Shown here: in pieces, positions 40,690 to 49,832 of the stretch
Position numbering within the stretch: position 1 is the first letter of the stretch
Layout: each line of letters starts with the position of its first letter
From: JABCYV01 sp035512155
Lineage (GTDB): Bacteria > Acidobacteriota > Terriglobia > Terriglobales > Acidobacteriaceae
DNA: 64,000 bases
Direction: 5' to 3'
NCBI GenBank assembly: GCA_035512155.1
Contig: DATKEN010000101.1
Location: 1-64,000, forward strand
Translations under genes and position numbers: made by a program
The notes under the pieces: model-generated
What the model saw: only the letters and a program-made list of their open reading frames with translations
Told to the model about the DNA's origin: nothing
The model's database searches: none

Positions 40690-41055
40690 ATGAAGCGGTG
40701 GAAGCGGCTGGCCGACATATTCCTAGAAGTAGTTATTGCGGTTGTTCTGGTGACGGCTGGGATCGTGTATGTTGCCAGGCATCCTAGGGGCAGCCCCAAC
40801 TGGGGTCGCATAGCGCTTGCAGGGAATACGGTCGTGGTTTTCGGGTTTCTGATCTCATGGTTTCGTCAGGCATGGAAACGCTTGGTGTTCTGGACAACGT
40901 TGGTGGTCTTGCTGCTGGGCCACACTGCAGCTTATGTGTTGGTCCTCAGTCGCATTCACGACTTCCCTTTGGCTTATTACGTCGTTCTCAACTCGATGGA
41001 ACTGGCCCTGTTCACGGTGATTTTGAGAAAAGTAATAACGGGAAACAGGGATTAG
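40690..41055 (+). CDS. Small membrane protein, four helices, unknown
   Basis: About 121 aa from MKRWKRLADIFLEVVIAVVL. Four hydrophobic segments are visible (near 8-28, 40-58, 66-86 and 92-112), with a basic N-terminus on the inside. No conserved polar residues suggest transport or enzymatic function. The gene sits alone between a repeat cluster and a convergent response regulator. Coding status is supported by the regular membrane pattern, but no ribosome site stands out. Confidence 0.6.
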   Translation: MKRWKRLADIFLEVVIAVVLVTAGIVYVARHPRGSPNWGRIALAGNTVVVFGFLISWFRQAWKRLVFWTTLVVLLLGHTAAYVLVLSRIHDFPLAYYVVLNSMELALFTVILRKVITGNRD

Positions 41056-41135
41056 GTATAACAGGCGGTCTACCCGCAAACAACGAATATAGTGACCTCA
41101 AGCGAGGCCCGCCCCACCCACCGCTTGTCGAAGTT

Positions 41136-42542
41136 CTAGTCCTGGGCGGCGTACTCTTTCAGCTTGCGGTAGAGTGTTGTTTTACCAATCCCCAGCAGCT
41201 TTGCCGCCAGCAGTTTGTCGCCGTTAAGTTGCCCGATCGTATTGATGATGGTCTGCTTCTCCAAGTCGGCGATAGGGACAATCTTGGCCGCGCCGTTTCC
41301 TCCCGCTGGCATCGTGCTTTGCACACTGTGAATGGCGCTGGGCAAGTCGCATGCCTGGATCATGGGCCCACTGGTGAAGGCGCAGGCCCGCTCCAGGCAG
41401 TTTTCCAGTTCACGAACATTGCCTGGCCAATCGTAGGCTAACAGGGCCTTCATGGCGTCGTCGCTCAGGCTCCGTTCCTGCGCCGAGGCCCGCGAGAGCC
41501 GCTCCAGGAAGTGCGCCGCCAGCAGTGGAATGTCCTGGCGACGCTCGCGCAATGCCGGAATTCGCAAGCTCAGTACATTCAGCCGGAAATACAGATCCCG
41601 CCGGAACGTGTCCTGCGCCACCGCCTGCTCCAGGTCGCGGTTGCTGGCCGCCAGTATTCTCACGTTGATGGGGACACGTTTGGTGCTTCCTACTGGACGG
41701 ATTTCCTTCTCCTGAATTGAACGCAATAGCTTGGCCTGGAGGTCCACCGACAACTCGCCGACCTCATCCAGAAACACCGTGCCGCCCTCGGCGATGGCGA
41801 GCAGGCCTTCGCGTGACTGTACCGCGCCGGTGAAGGCTCCTTTGACGTAGCCGAAAAGTTCACTCTCGATCAGAGTCGGGACCAGTGAGCCGCAGTCGAC
41901 AGGAATAAACGGCTTGTCGTGGAATGGTCCCGAGTAGTGTATGGAGCGTGCCACTATTTCCTTACCAGTTCCGCTTTCTCCCAGGATCAGAACCGGGTGG
42001 TTGCTGTGCGCGGCCTTGGCGATGATCCGATAAAGTTTCTCCATCTCGGGCGCCCGTCCAACGATGCTCCCGAAGCCTTGTTTGGATTTGATCTTCTCCC
42101 GCAGCAGGCGATTTTCGGTTTTCAACTTCAAGTGCCCGGAGACGCGCTGCAACAGCAGCTTCAGTTCGTCCATACTGAAAGGCTTGGTGACATAGTCGTA
42201 GGCGCCATTCTTCATGGCCTGCACCGCGGATTGAACCGTTCCATAGCCGGTCACCACAATGACCACTGCATCGGCACGTCGTTCGCGGATCTGATGCAAA
42301 GCCTCGAGCCCTCCCGCGCCCGGCAATTTCAGGTCGAGCAGCACGACGTCGACGCCTTGGGCATCCAGCATGCGGTAAGAGTGCTCGGCCGAGTCGGCCA
42401 CGCAGGTGTTGAAACCCAGGGATTGGGCAACTTCCCGGCAGGCTTCCCGAATAGCGCGTTCGTCATCCACGATCATCAGATTCAGCAGGTTCGCGCCTTC
42501 GAGTTGGGGCAGGATGGGCGCGCTAGCAACCACGGTTGTCAT
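41136..42542 (-). CDS. NtrC-family sigma-54 response regulator
   Basis: A 468-aa enhancer-binding protein. The receiver has phospho-acceptor Asp70 (VVLLDLKLPGAG). The AAA+ domain has Walker A GESGTGKE (188-195) and GAFTGA (235-240), the loop that contacts sigma-54. A Fis-type HTH (LAAKLLGIGKTTLYRKLKEY) ends the protein. It is activated by phosphorylation, probably from the kinase encoded 30 bases upstream, and drives sigma-54 promoters. Target genes are not evident from the immediate surroundings. Confidence 0.95.
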   Translation of the reverse strand: MTTVVASAPILPQLEGANLLNLMIVDDERAIREACREVAQSLGFNTCVADSAEHSYRMLDAQGVDVVLLDLKLPGAGGLEALHQIRERRADAVVIVVTGYGTVQSAVQAMKNGAYDYVTKPFSMDELKLLLQRVSGHLKLKTENRLLREKIKSKQGFGSIVGRAPEMEKLYRIIAKAAHSNHPVLILGESGTGKEIVARSIHYSGPFHDKPFIPVDCGSLVPTLIESELFGYVKGAFTGAVQSREGLLAIAEGGTVFLDEVGELSVDLQAKLLRSIQEKEIRPVGSTKRVPINVRILAASNRDLEQAVAQDTFRRDLYFRLNVLSLRIPALRERRQDIPLLAAHFLERLSRASAQERSLSDDAMKALLAYDWPGNVRELENCLERACAFTSGPMIQACDLPSAIHSVQSTMPAGGNGAAKIVPIADLEKQTIINTIGQLNGDKLLAAKLLGIGKTTLYRKLKEYAAQD

Positions 42543-42572
42543 GTTGCATCACCTCGTCTTGAGTTCGGATTT

Positions 42573-43733
42573 CTACGATTCGGGCTCCTGGGCGTCTTTC
42601 TGGGCCAATTCTGGAGCAACCCGCGGTAGACGGACGGAGACCTGAGTGCCTCGGCCCGGCTCACTCTCCACTACAACGGTTCCTCCACGCTCTTTCACAA
42701 TGCCAAACACGGTGGCGAGTCCCAATCCGTTGCCCTGCCCGGGTTGCTTGGTCGTGAAGAAAGGTTCGAACAAATGGGAACGCGTTTCTACATTCATGCC
42801 AGAGCCAGTATCAGTGACCGTGATCTCAACGCAGGGCGTCAGGCTTGATTTTTGATCAGTCGGATGAACGAGAAAGTCCGCGCAGTTTCGCGTCCTCACA
42901 GTCACGCGGCCGCCATCCGGCATTACGTCGCGGGCGTTCAGCACCAGGTTCATCAGGATCTGCTGAACCTGGGACGGATTGATCATGACCGAACCCAGAT
43001 CATCAGCTAGTGACGTAACCAGTTCGATATTTTCACCGATCAATCGTGCCAGGAGTTCACGCATACTGCTCACGATGTCATTTACTGACAGCGCATCCTC
43101 CTTGACCGTTCGCGGACGCGCAATCGCCAGCAACTGCTGGATCAAGGCGGCACTCTGCTCGCCGGCCATTCGAATCTCCTGCGCATGGTGTCGCAAACGG
43201 CGATTGCCTCCCAGACCTGCGATCAACAGATCGCAATAGAGCATGATTCCGGTGATCAAGTTATTGAAGTCGTGAGCGACGCCGCCCAGGAGCCGGCCGA
43301 CGGCCTCCATCTTCTGTGACTCCTGCAATTGCTGCTCGGAGCGCTTCTGCAGAGTGACATCGCGGACGCTGACAATCAGAAGATCGCGGTCTCTGACCCG
43401 GAAACCGGCGCACGAGACTTTGACACATATCCGCGTACCGTCGCAGCGCAGGCCGGTGAACTCCGCGGCGGGCCAGCCCAGATTGATGTCACTCGGAGTG
43501 CCAGCCTCGGGGCGATCCGCAATAACAAACTCCGGCCAGCTCCGGCCGTGGATCTCAGAGTTTTGCGAATACCCAAACAGCTGGACAAAGGCCGGATTGG
43601 CGTAACGGACGCGGCCGCACTCACCACGTTCAACCACGGCCAAACTTGCCGGGCAGGCTTCCATAGCCGCGCTTAACATCAACCAATCCGGCGATCCTTC
43701 CGGTTCTGTCCGAAACTGCGCCCTAGCGCTCAT
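42573..43733 (-). CDS. Cytoplasmic PAS histidine kinase (NtrB-like)
   Basis: A 386-aa soluble kinase. A single PAS domain (about 20-125) precedes the dimerisation domain with His154 (GGVAHDFNNLITGI). The ATPase domain has LMNLVLNARDVMP, DTGSGM and GNGLGLATVFGIV. With no membrane segment it must sense an internal signal. It is the first gene of a two-gene operon with the NtrC-type regulator and is its probable phosphodonor. Confidence 0.94.
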   Translation of the reverse strand: MSARAQFRTEPEGSPDWLMLSAAMEACPASLAVVERGECGRVRYANPAFVQLFGYSQNSEIHGRSWPEFVIADRPEAGTPSDINLGWPAAEFTGLRCDGTRICVKVSCAGFRVRDRDLLIVSVRDVTLQKRSEQQLQESQKMEAVGRLLGGVAHDFNNLITGIMLYCDLLIAGLGGNRRLRHHAQEIRMAGEQSAALIQQLLAIARPRTVKEDALSVNDIVSSMRELLARLIGENIELVTSLADDLGSVMINPSQVQQILMNLVLNARDVMPDGGRVTVRTRNCADFLVHPTDQKSSLTPCVEITVTDTGSGMNVETRSHLFEPFFTTKQPGQGNGLGLATVFGIVKERGGTVVVESEPGRGTQVSVRLPRVAPELAQKDAQEPES

Positions 43734-44133
43734 GGCTCAACCGAACTTTCCGTCCCTGCCGGGTCCGAATCAGGAAAGCATTGATCAGAATTAACTTTGG
43801 ATGAAAGCAGAACGCACCGCCGCCCAGTATCGAAAGGCGGAATCGCCTCCCAAATCGGGAACACCGCTGCAACACCCAGCGCCTGTGGGCTCTCCCCATT
43901 GAGGAAGTGTAGGCAATCGTCCTATGCCCTGCTAAGGGCGCACGTCACATGCAATTGTGATGGAAGAACAATTTATGAGAGCACCGTCTGTGGAGAGGCA
44001 GGCAAACTTGGTCTGAGTCCTGCCGATAAAGAACTGAAGCAGCGGGTAATCAGGCGGAAGGTGAGATGCCGTTCCGGCTTAAGTGTCGAAGCTTCTGTGT
44101 CAACGGAGCGGCCTGACTGCCGCAAAAGAAAAC
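43734..44133. other. 400-bp gap without a recognisable gene
   Basis: Between the kinase start and the terminator of the next gene. A plus-strand open frame of about 130 codons crosses it but has an arginine/cysteine-rich composition without domain character or ribosome site. A short GGCGG-aat-CGCC hairpin is the only structure seen. The promoter of the kinase operon must lie here. Confidence 0.5.
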
Positions 44134-44163
44134 GGAGGAGACGGCATTTTCGGCCGCTCCTCC
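44134..44163 (-). terminator. Terminator of the Asp-box propeller gene
   Basis: On the minus strand GGAGGAG-CGGC / GCCG-(T)-CTCCTCC is a stem of 7+4 bp with one unpaired base, followed by GTTTTCTTTTG, about 30 bases after the stop at 44195. Confidence 0.7.
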
Positions 44164-44194
44164 ATGGATTTGTGAAGGCCCTTCGGCAAACAGG

Positions 44195-46210
44195 CTAGTT
44201 GGACGAGTCACCCATCCCAGCCGCTGCGCTCTGTGGTCCGTTTTCCGGCTGAACGATCACGCCGTCGAACGGGGTAGCGGCCACGAAACGTCCGTGCACC
44301 ACGCTGATGCGGCGCAAAGGGTACCCGGAGTCAGGCCCGCGGTGCCAGCTCCGCCCGCCGTCCTGGCTGGCGAAGACCACACCCGTGGCCGTGCTGGTAG
44401 CCAGCAGGCGCTTGCCGGTTAGGTCGTAGGTAATCGAGCTGATGTTCTTGTCGGGCAGTCCATTCACCATGTGTTCCCAGGTGGTACCGGAGTCCGTACT
44501 ACGGAAAGCGCCTTCCCGCGACGCGACCAGGATCTCGCCATCAGGAGTGATCGCCAAGCCAGACAGGCTGGTCACATAAGAAGACAGTCCAGCCTGCTGC
44601 CAGGCGACTCCATCATCCAAGGAAAACAGGACGTTGGTGCGAGTGGCGGCAACCACCAGGGTGCCCTTCGCCTGCACGGAAACAAATTCAGTCTTGCCAG
44701 CCACCGGACCCCCACTCCAACTCTTGCCCTGGTTCGTACTAGTGAACAAACCCGCGGAAGTGGCAGCCAGCCAGCGTTTCGGCGTGATTTCGATTTCGTT
44801 CACCTTAGCGTCTAGCACCGAGCGAACTGCGGTCTTGGTGGCTACGGAAGTTTTCTTTGTTCCCTTCTTAACCGCGCGGACCGAGACTTTCTCGTTAACG
44901 ATGGCGTTAATCGCATGCCATTCGGAACCATCGCGATCCAGCATAAAGATGCCGCGGTTAGTGCCGGCAATCAGAGCGCCATTACTGGCCTGCTTAAGCG
45001 CGAATACATCGCGACCACCGAGGCCAGAACTTTTCTGCTGCCAGCTTTGGCCGCCGTTATGGGTGGAGAAAACTCCGCCGAACTCACGGTCGTTTACTAC
45101 TCCCACAAGCATGCTATTAGGATCACTTTGGTCGGCCAGAATCGCCGTGACGTAGCGGTGGGTGTAACCGTGGTTGGAAGCCAGGAAAGTCTGCGCGCCG
45201 TCCTCGCTAGCCATCACGCCGCTGCGATCGGTGGCCAACAGAACGCGGTTCGAGTTACGCGGATCCACCACCACGTCGTTCACTACGACTTCAGAATTGG
45301 TTACGTGCTTCCAGGTCTTGCCTGCATCCACGGTCTTCCATAGCCCTTCTGTCGTGCCGGCATAGACCGTGGCTGGATTGATCGGATCCTGCTTCAGGAC
45401 GCGAGTACGCCGTGCTGAGAACGGAATTCCCTGCAGTTTTTGGAACAGGTCACCGGCGCTGTCACTCTTGTAGATTCCAGAACAGGCACTAGCGAATACT
45501 ACCGACGAATTCGTGGCGTCGACGATGATCGAAAACACGTCCGAATCATCGATCATGCCTTTATTAATGTGATGCCAGGTGGCGCCGCCGTCACTAGTCT
45601 TCCACGCCAGATGCCAGGTGCCTGCGTATACCACGTCCGGATTCTTGGGATCAATGGCAGCGGATTCAATGTTCTTGATTTCGGGATTCGAGGCAGAGAT
45701 TCGCTCCCATCTGTCGCCGCCATCCCGGCTGCGGAAAACTCCGTCGAGAGCGCCCGCCACCAATACCTTGGAATCGGAAGCAGAGAGCGCCATGGCACGA
45801 ATCGATTTTCCGTGCATCGCGGGAAGAGCTTCCCAGTTTTTGCCGCCGTCATGACTGCGAAACAGGTCGCCGGCTTGCTGGTTTTCGACGCTCCAGGCTG
45901 AAACATATATATGTTTGGAGTTGTGGGGATCGATGGCGATGTGATCCAGCACGTAGTCGTCGCCACTACCCAGGTGCGCAAAGTGGAACCAGCTATGCCC
46001 GCCATCCTCAGAAGAGAAGATGCTTCCGCTGCTGGTACCGAGGAAAATATGATCAGGATTGCGAGGATCGTAACTCAAGCTGCGAACATCCCCTCCATCC
46101 GGCCCCAGAACTGTCCACTGATTGGCCCACAAAGTGGTGGCACAGAACAGTCCAATTGCTAATGTAATCAGATACTTACGAGAGATGCCCGAAAATGCTC
46201 TCGAATTCAT
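44195..46210 (-). CDS. Secreted beta-propeller with Asp-box (BNR) repeats
   Basis: A 671-aa exported protein (signal peptide to about 29, ATTLWA-N). It consists of repeated propeller blades. Asp-boxes SxDGGxxW recur about every 40-60 residues: SSEDGGHSW, SHDGGKNW, SRDGGDRW, TSDGGATW, SHNGGQSW-like, SQDGGRSW. The count suggests one ten-bladed (sortilin/VPS10-like) or two smaller propellers. It resembles photosystem II stability-factor-like proteins common in Acidobacteria and may bind glycans or proteins outside the cell. A KKGTKKTSVATKTAV linker near 440 breaks the pattern. Confidence 0.85.
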   Translation of the reverse strand: MNSRAFSGISRKYLITLAIGLFCATTLWANQWTVLGPDGGDVRSLSYDPRNPDHIFLGTSSGSIFSSEDGGHSWFHFAHLGSGDDYVLDHIAIDPHNSKHIYVSAWSVENQQAGDLFRSHDGGKNWEALPAMHGKSIRAMALSASDSKVLVAGALDGVFRSRDGGDRWERISASNPEIKNIESAAIDPKNPDVVYAGTWHLAWKTSDGGATWHHINKGMIDDSDVFSIIVDATNSSVVFASACSGIYKSDSAGDLFQKLQGIPFSARRTRVLKQDPINPATVYAGTTEGLWKTVDAGKTWKHVTNSEVVVNDVVVDPRNSNRVLLATDRSGVMASEDGAQTFLASNHGYTHRYVTAILADQSDPNSMLVGVVNDREFGGVFSTHNGGQSWQQKSSGLGGRDVFALKQASNGALIAGTNRGIFMLDRDGSEWHAINAIVNEKVSVRAVKKGTKKTSVATKTAVRSVLDAKVNEIEITPKRWLAATSAGLFTSTNQGKSWSGGPVAGKTEFVSVQAKGTLVVAATRTNVLFSLDDGVAWQQAGLSSYVTSLSGLAITPDGEILVASREGAFRSTDSGTTWEHMVNGLPDKNISSITYDLTGKRLLATSTATGVVFASQDGGRSWHRGPDSGYPLRRISVVHGRFVAATPFDGVIVQPENGPQSAAAGMGDSSN

Positions 46211-46305
46211 AGGTGACTTTGCCCCTGGCGAAAAAATGTGCCTAACCGGGCCAGAGTGACAGCGTAACCCATTGCGATCAAGTTACGTAAGGGAGGTAGA
46301 CAAAG

Positions 46306-46334
46306 GGCCAGTCGAGTTTCCGCCTCGACCGGCC
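46306..46334 (-). terminator. Probable terminator of the OmpA-like gene
   Basis: An 11-bp stem GGCCGGTCGAG / CTCGACTGGCC with a 7-nt loop lies about 28 bases beyond the stop. The trailing T run on the minus strand is weak (CTTTGTCT). Confidence 0.55.
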
Positions 46335-46361
46335 TTGTCGAGTAGCAGTTAACTTGTTGCG

Positions 46362-47984
46362 CTATTGCGCCTTCGGTTTGGCCGCCTTTCTCTTGGGCGC
46401 CGCAGGGTGATCCGGAATCGCCTTCACCACTCCTTCATTCACTGGTTGCGTGCCCTCGCCAGAGAACGTGGCGCCAGCAGGAACCACCCAGTATTCGGCG
46501 GTTTTCGTTCCCCCGCTGCCGGTTCGCACCTCGATGCGGCTTGGGTCAATTCCCTGCTTGGCTTCGCCTCCCGTCAGATAAGCTTTGGAATCGACGGCAC
46601 GCTCTGCCGCTAGATTCTTGCGCTTCTCGGTCGGCTCCACATTGCCGACAATTACGAGCTTGTTGTCAGCATTCTGCTGCAGATTCTTCGCCACGTCGTC
46701 GAGAATAGCTTTGCAGGTGTTGTCCACGCGCCAAGGTTTGTTCACGTTAGGGAAGTCGCATTGGCTCAGCTTGCTGGCCTGCGGCGGAGGCGGAGGCGGA
46801 ACCTCGACGTTAACTTGGCTCGAAGACGAAGTCGTCAAACCACGGGAGTCAGTGCAGGTCGCACTCACGGTGATCGGACCAGCGGAAGCGCCGGTCGTGT
46901 CCAGGGTGGCCGTTCCTCCGCTGCCGGAGACACTGCCCCCGGTTGCGGTCCAACCACTGACCGTCACTGGCACGCCGTCCGGACTGGTGCAATTGCAGGT
47001 AAGAGTGGAAGACGTGCCCGCCTGAACGGAAGCCGGACTCGCGGAGCATGACATGGTAGGAGGATTCTTTGGCGGTTCTTTGACGGTGAAATTTGCCGTG
47101 CAGCTCGCCTCACCATTCTTCTTCATCTTGTGATCGGCAATATGCGCGGTCACGGTGTAGCTGCCGCCCGCGAGGCCATTCGTATCAATATTGGCGGTGT
47201 TGTCCTTGCTAGTGACCTTTCCGCCGCTGCTGCTCCAAGTGTAAGTAAGATCGTGCTTGGGATTGAAGTTGCTGCCGGTCGCCGTCGCCGTCACTGGCTC
47301 ACCCACCATGACTTCGCTGGGTTGTACGGCACAACTGGCGGTAGGTGGAACCTCCGGCGCTCCACCGACGTAAAAGAGGATGCCACTTCGCAGGCGAACC
47401 CCGCCCCAATTTGGGCGCCTCAAGCCAGGCTGGCTCGGAGGAACTACGTTCGAAAAGTTCTCGGACACCCACTGATAGTCAGCTTCGAACAGACGAATTC
47501 CGAAGCCACGGCTCACCGGAATATCGATCCCCCCCCCGAGAATCGCTCCAATTCGGTTGTGGGGGCCACTAAAGGAATCATTTAGACGATTCCAACCAAG
47601 CAATGTATGGGCAAAGTAGTTGATGCCCTCCCCTCTCCAAGTCAGGCGGGGACCGGCGCTCACGGTCTCAATGTTCTTCGCCACTTTGCCGAAGTTCACT
47701 CCGGAATCTGCTTCCAGGGCAAGGTTCTTCGTGAAATTATAAGCGAAGGCAAAGCCAGCGCCCCTTGGCATACCCCCAACATTTTGGGACTGAACCGGAG
47801 TAGTTCCCGCGATCGGTACACTCCCACGCGGATCCAACCATTGATAGCCGATAAAAACGTCGGCTTTAGGCGTGGCTTGTTCCTGAGCCAGCGCGGCGAC
47901 CGACAACAGAAACATTGCGACCACCGTCATCGCGATTGCGAGACACGGCACACGCCGACTGCTTTTCCTGCTACGAAGTGACAT
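46362..47984 (-). CDS. Outer-membrane beta-barrel with Ig-like repeats and OmpA-like end
   Basis: 540 aa from ATG 47984, set by GGAGG five bases upstream. A signal peptide (VVAMFLLSVAALA) is followed by an eight-strand-type barrel to about 215. Two Ig/PKD-like modules follow, each with a cysteine pair (PTASCAVQPSEVMVGEP and PTMSCSASPASVQAGTS), then a proline run. The C-terminus KLVIVGNVEPTEKRKNLAAE, with the ERAVDSKAYL that follows, looks like a diverged OmpA domain that would bind peptidoglycan. The usual GHTD of OmpA is replaced by GNVEPTE. It closes with a basic KRKAAKPKAQ tail. It is likely a structural envelope protein. Confidence 0.82.
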   Translation of the reverse strand: MSLRSRKSSRRVPCLAIAMTVVAMFLLSVAALAQEQATPKADVFIGYQWLDPRGSVPIAGTTPVQSQNVGGMPRGAGFAFAYNFTKNLALEADSGVNFGKVAKNIETVSAGPRLTWRGEGINYFAHTLLGWNRLNDSFSGPHNRIGAILGGGIDIPVSRGFGIRLFEADYQWVSENFSNVVPPSQPGLRRPNWGGVRLRSGILFYVGGAPEVPPTASCAVQPSEVMVGEPVTATATGSNFNPKHDLTYTWSSSGGKVTSKDNTANIDTNGLAGGSYTVTAHIADHKMKKNGEASCTANFTVKEPPKNPPTMSCSASPASVQAGTSSTLTCNCTSPDGVPVTVSGWTATGGSVSGSGGTATLDTTGASAGPITVSATCTDSRGLTTSSSSQVNVEVPPPPPPQASKLSQCDFPNVNKPWRVDNTCKAILDDVAKNLQQNADNKLVIVGNVEPTEKRKNLAAERAVDSKAYLTGGEAKQGIDPSRIEVRTGSGGTKTAEYWVVPAGATFSGEGTQPVNEGVVKAIPDHPAAPKRKAAKPKAQ

Positions 47985-48321
47985 GCAATCCTCCGGAAAC
48001 TGACGGGTCAACCTAGTGTTCATGGGCAATCTCAAGATCGCGGTAGCGTAGACCAATTCCCCGCATGGAAAATTCTCGAGACGCATGCCATCAAACCAAC
48101 GAGCCTTAGAACCACAAACTCTAGCCCAACGATTGGCACCCGGCATATTATTCGCAGGGTTCCTGTAGAGTCAACTAGGCGAACCGCTAAGTTAAATTCA
48201 GCCGCGACCAATAATCCGAAAATCTCACATTGATATTTTCGCTTTCTGCCGTAACACGAAGCTGGGGTCAAAGCTGGTCAGGGGCTTCACAGGCTTGCAG
48301 GTAATCGGCTGAGCCTCAATA
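47985..48321. other. Divergent promoter region, nothing further recognised
   Basis: 337 bp between the outer-membrane gene and the second NtrC-type regulator. AT-rich patches near 48140-48240 could hold promoters, but no clear -35/-10 pair or sigma-54 site with correct spacing was found. Confidence 0.4.
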
Positions 48322-49740
48322 ATGACTGCTGGCCGCAAATCTATGAACCAGGAAAAAGTACTGATCGTCGAGGACGAAGACAATGAGCGGACAGGTCTGG
48401 CTGAGCTAGTGTCCGCGTGGGGCTACCGCGCCGAAACCGCGAGAGATGGCGCGGAGGGTTTGGAGAAAATAGCTAGTTGGTCCCCTTCCATCATTGTCAC
48501 CGATATGAAAATGCCGCGCATGGGAGGCCTGGAGCTTCTCGAAAAATTGGCAACCGATGACCAGACTAGAGCGGTCGTCGTAGTCACCGCTCAAGGCACG
48601 ATTGACAGCGCGGTGCAAGCCATGCGTATGGGCGCTTACGATTACATCACCAAACCGATTGATACGGCGCGATTGCGCACTATTCTGCAGAATGCTTCGA
48701 CTCTGCTGGGCACGCGGGTCGAACTCGAGGTCACCCGCCGTAAGTTGCGGGATGCAGGCTCTCTCGGCAGTCTTGTAGGTCCCTCTAAGAAAATGCAAGA
48801 AATTTTCCGCCTGATTGAAATGGTGGCTCCCAGCACCGCATCCGTCTTAATCACCGGGGCCAGCGGCACCGGTAAGGAACTGGTGGCGCGTACCGTCCAC
48901 GAGCTCAGCCCTCGCCGGGGTAAACCTTTTGTTCCAATCAATTGCGCTGCCATTCCAGAAACCTTAATCGAGAGCGAAATCTTCGGTCACGAAAAGGGCG
49001 CCTTCACGGGCGCGCTGGAGCGACGTACCGGCTGCTTTGAACTGGCGGAAGGCGGAACCTTGCTGCTGGATGAAATTGGTGAAATGCCGGTCCCCACTCA
49101 AGCCAAGCTTCTACGGGTCCTTGAAGACCGCAAGTTGCGGCGGTTGGGAAGCAAAGTGGAGACCACGGTGGACGTTCGCGTACTCGCGGCCACGAATAAG
49201 GTGCCCGAAGATGCGGTGGCCCGCGGCGAGCTGCGCAACGACCTTTACTACCGACTGAACGTGTTTAACATCCATATGCCACCGCTGAGGGAGCACAAAG
49301 AAGACATTCCCGATCTGGTGCAGACCCTGCTCGGCGAAATGAGCGCCAAGCACGGGCGAAAGGTAGCGGCGGTGAGCGAGGCTGTGCTCAATCTATTTCG
49401 CAATTACTCTTGGCCCGGCAACACCCGTGAGTTGCGCAACACACTGGAGCGGGCTGTGATCGTCTGCGACGGTGCCGTGATCGAAACTAAGCATTTGCCG
49501 CCAGGGTTTGGGTTGTCGACGGTCCGGCCCCCGGTCGACGATCCGGACGCCATACGTCTCGGAGTGGGCACCACGGTGGGAGAGGCAGAGAAACTGCTAA
49601 TACTGAAAACTCTTGAAGCCACCAGCAACAATAAAACCCGGGCAGCCGAGATTCTCGGCATCAGCCTGAAAACCCTGCATAATAAGCTCAAGGAGTACGG
49701 CAGCGCGCCCGCCGAAACGGCATCGGCCAAGGAAGGATGA
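48322..49740 (+). CDS. NtrC-family sigma-54 response regulator
   Basis: A 472-aa enhancer-binding protein (465 aa if the in-frame ATG at 48343 is used). The receiver domain has Asp61 (SIIVTDMKMPRMGG). AAA+ Walker A is GASGTGKE near 179 and GAFTGA is at 226-231, with IGEMPVPTQAKLL and NTRELRNTLERAV following. The Fis HTH is RAAEILGISLKTLHNKLKEY. It is paired with the membrane kinase 92 bases downstream. It can activate sigma-54 promoters such as the candidate at 53672. Confidence 0.95.
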   Translation: MTAGRKSMNQEKVLIVEDEDNERTGLAELVSAWGYRAETARDGAEGLEKIASWSPSIIVTDMKMPRMGGLELLEKLATDDQTRAVVVVTAQGTIDSAVQAMRMGAYDYITKPIDTARLRTILQNASTLLGTRVELEVTRRKLRDAGSLGSLVGPSKKMQEIFRLIEMVAPSTASVLITGASGTGKELVARTVHELSPRRGKPFVPINCAAIPETLIESEIFGHEKGAFTGALERRTGCFELAEGGTLLLDEIGEMPVPTQAKLLRVLEDRKLRRLGSKVETTVDVRVLAATNKVPEDAVARGELRNDLYYRLNVFNIHMPPLREHKEDIPDLVQTLLGEMSAKHGRKVAAVSEAVLNLFRNYSWPGNTRELRNTLERAVIVCDGAVIETKHLPPGFGLSTVRPPVDDPDAIRLGVGTTVGEAEKLLILKTLEATSNNKTRAAEILGISLKTLHNKLKEYGSAPAETASAKEG

Positions 49741-49832
49741 ACCTAGGCTGTCGCTTGGGCGGCTGGTTAGCATCGGGGTATCGGGCAGTTATTCGAACTA
49801 GCCCAGCCTGTCGAAGCGCTTGACGAGAGGGC

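Noticed and set aside
43797..44198. A 133-codon open frame in the gap beside the kinase operon
   Set aside because: Arg/Cys-rich composition, no ribosome site, no domain pattern, and it runs through the terminator hairpin of the next gene.
48120..48160. TGGCACCCGGCATATT near 48133 as a sigma-54 promoter
   Set aside because: The -12 GC element is missing at the required spacing.
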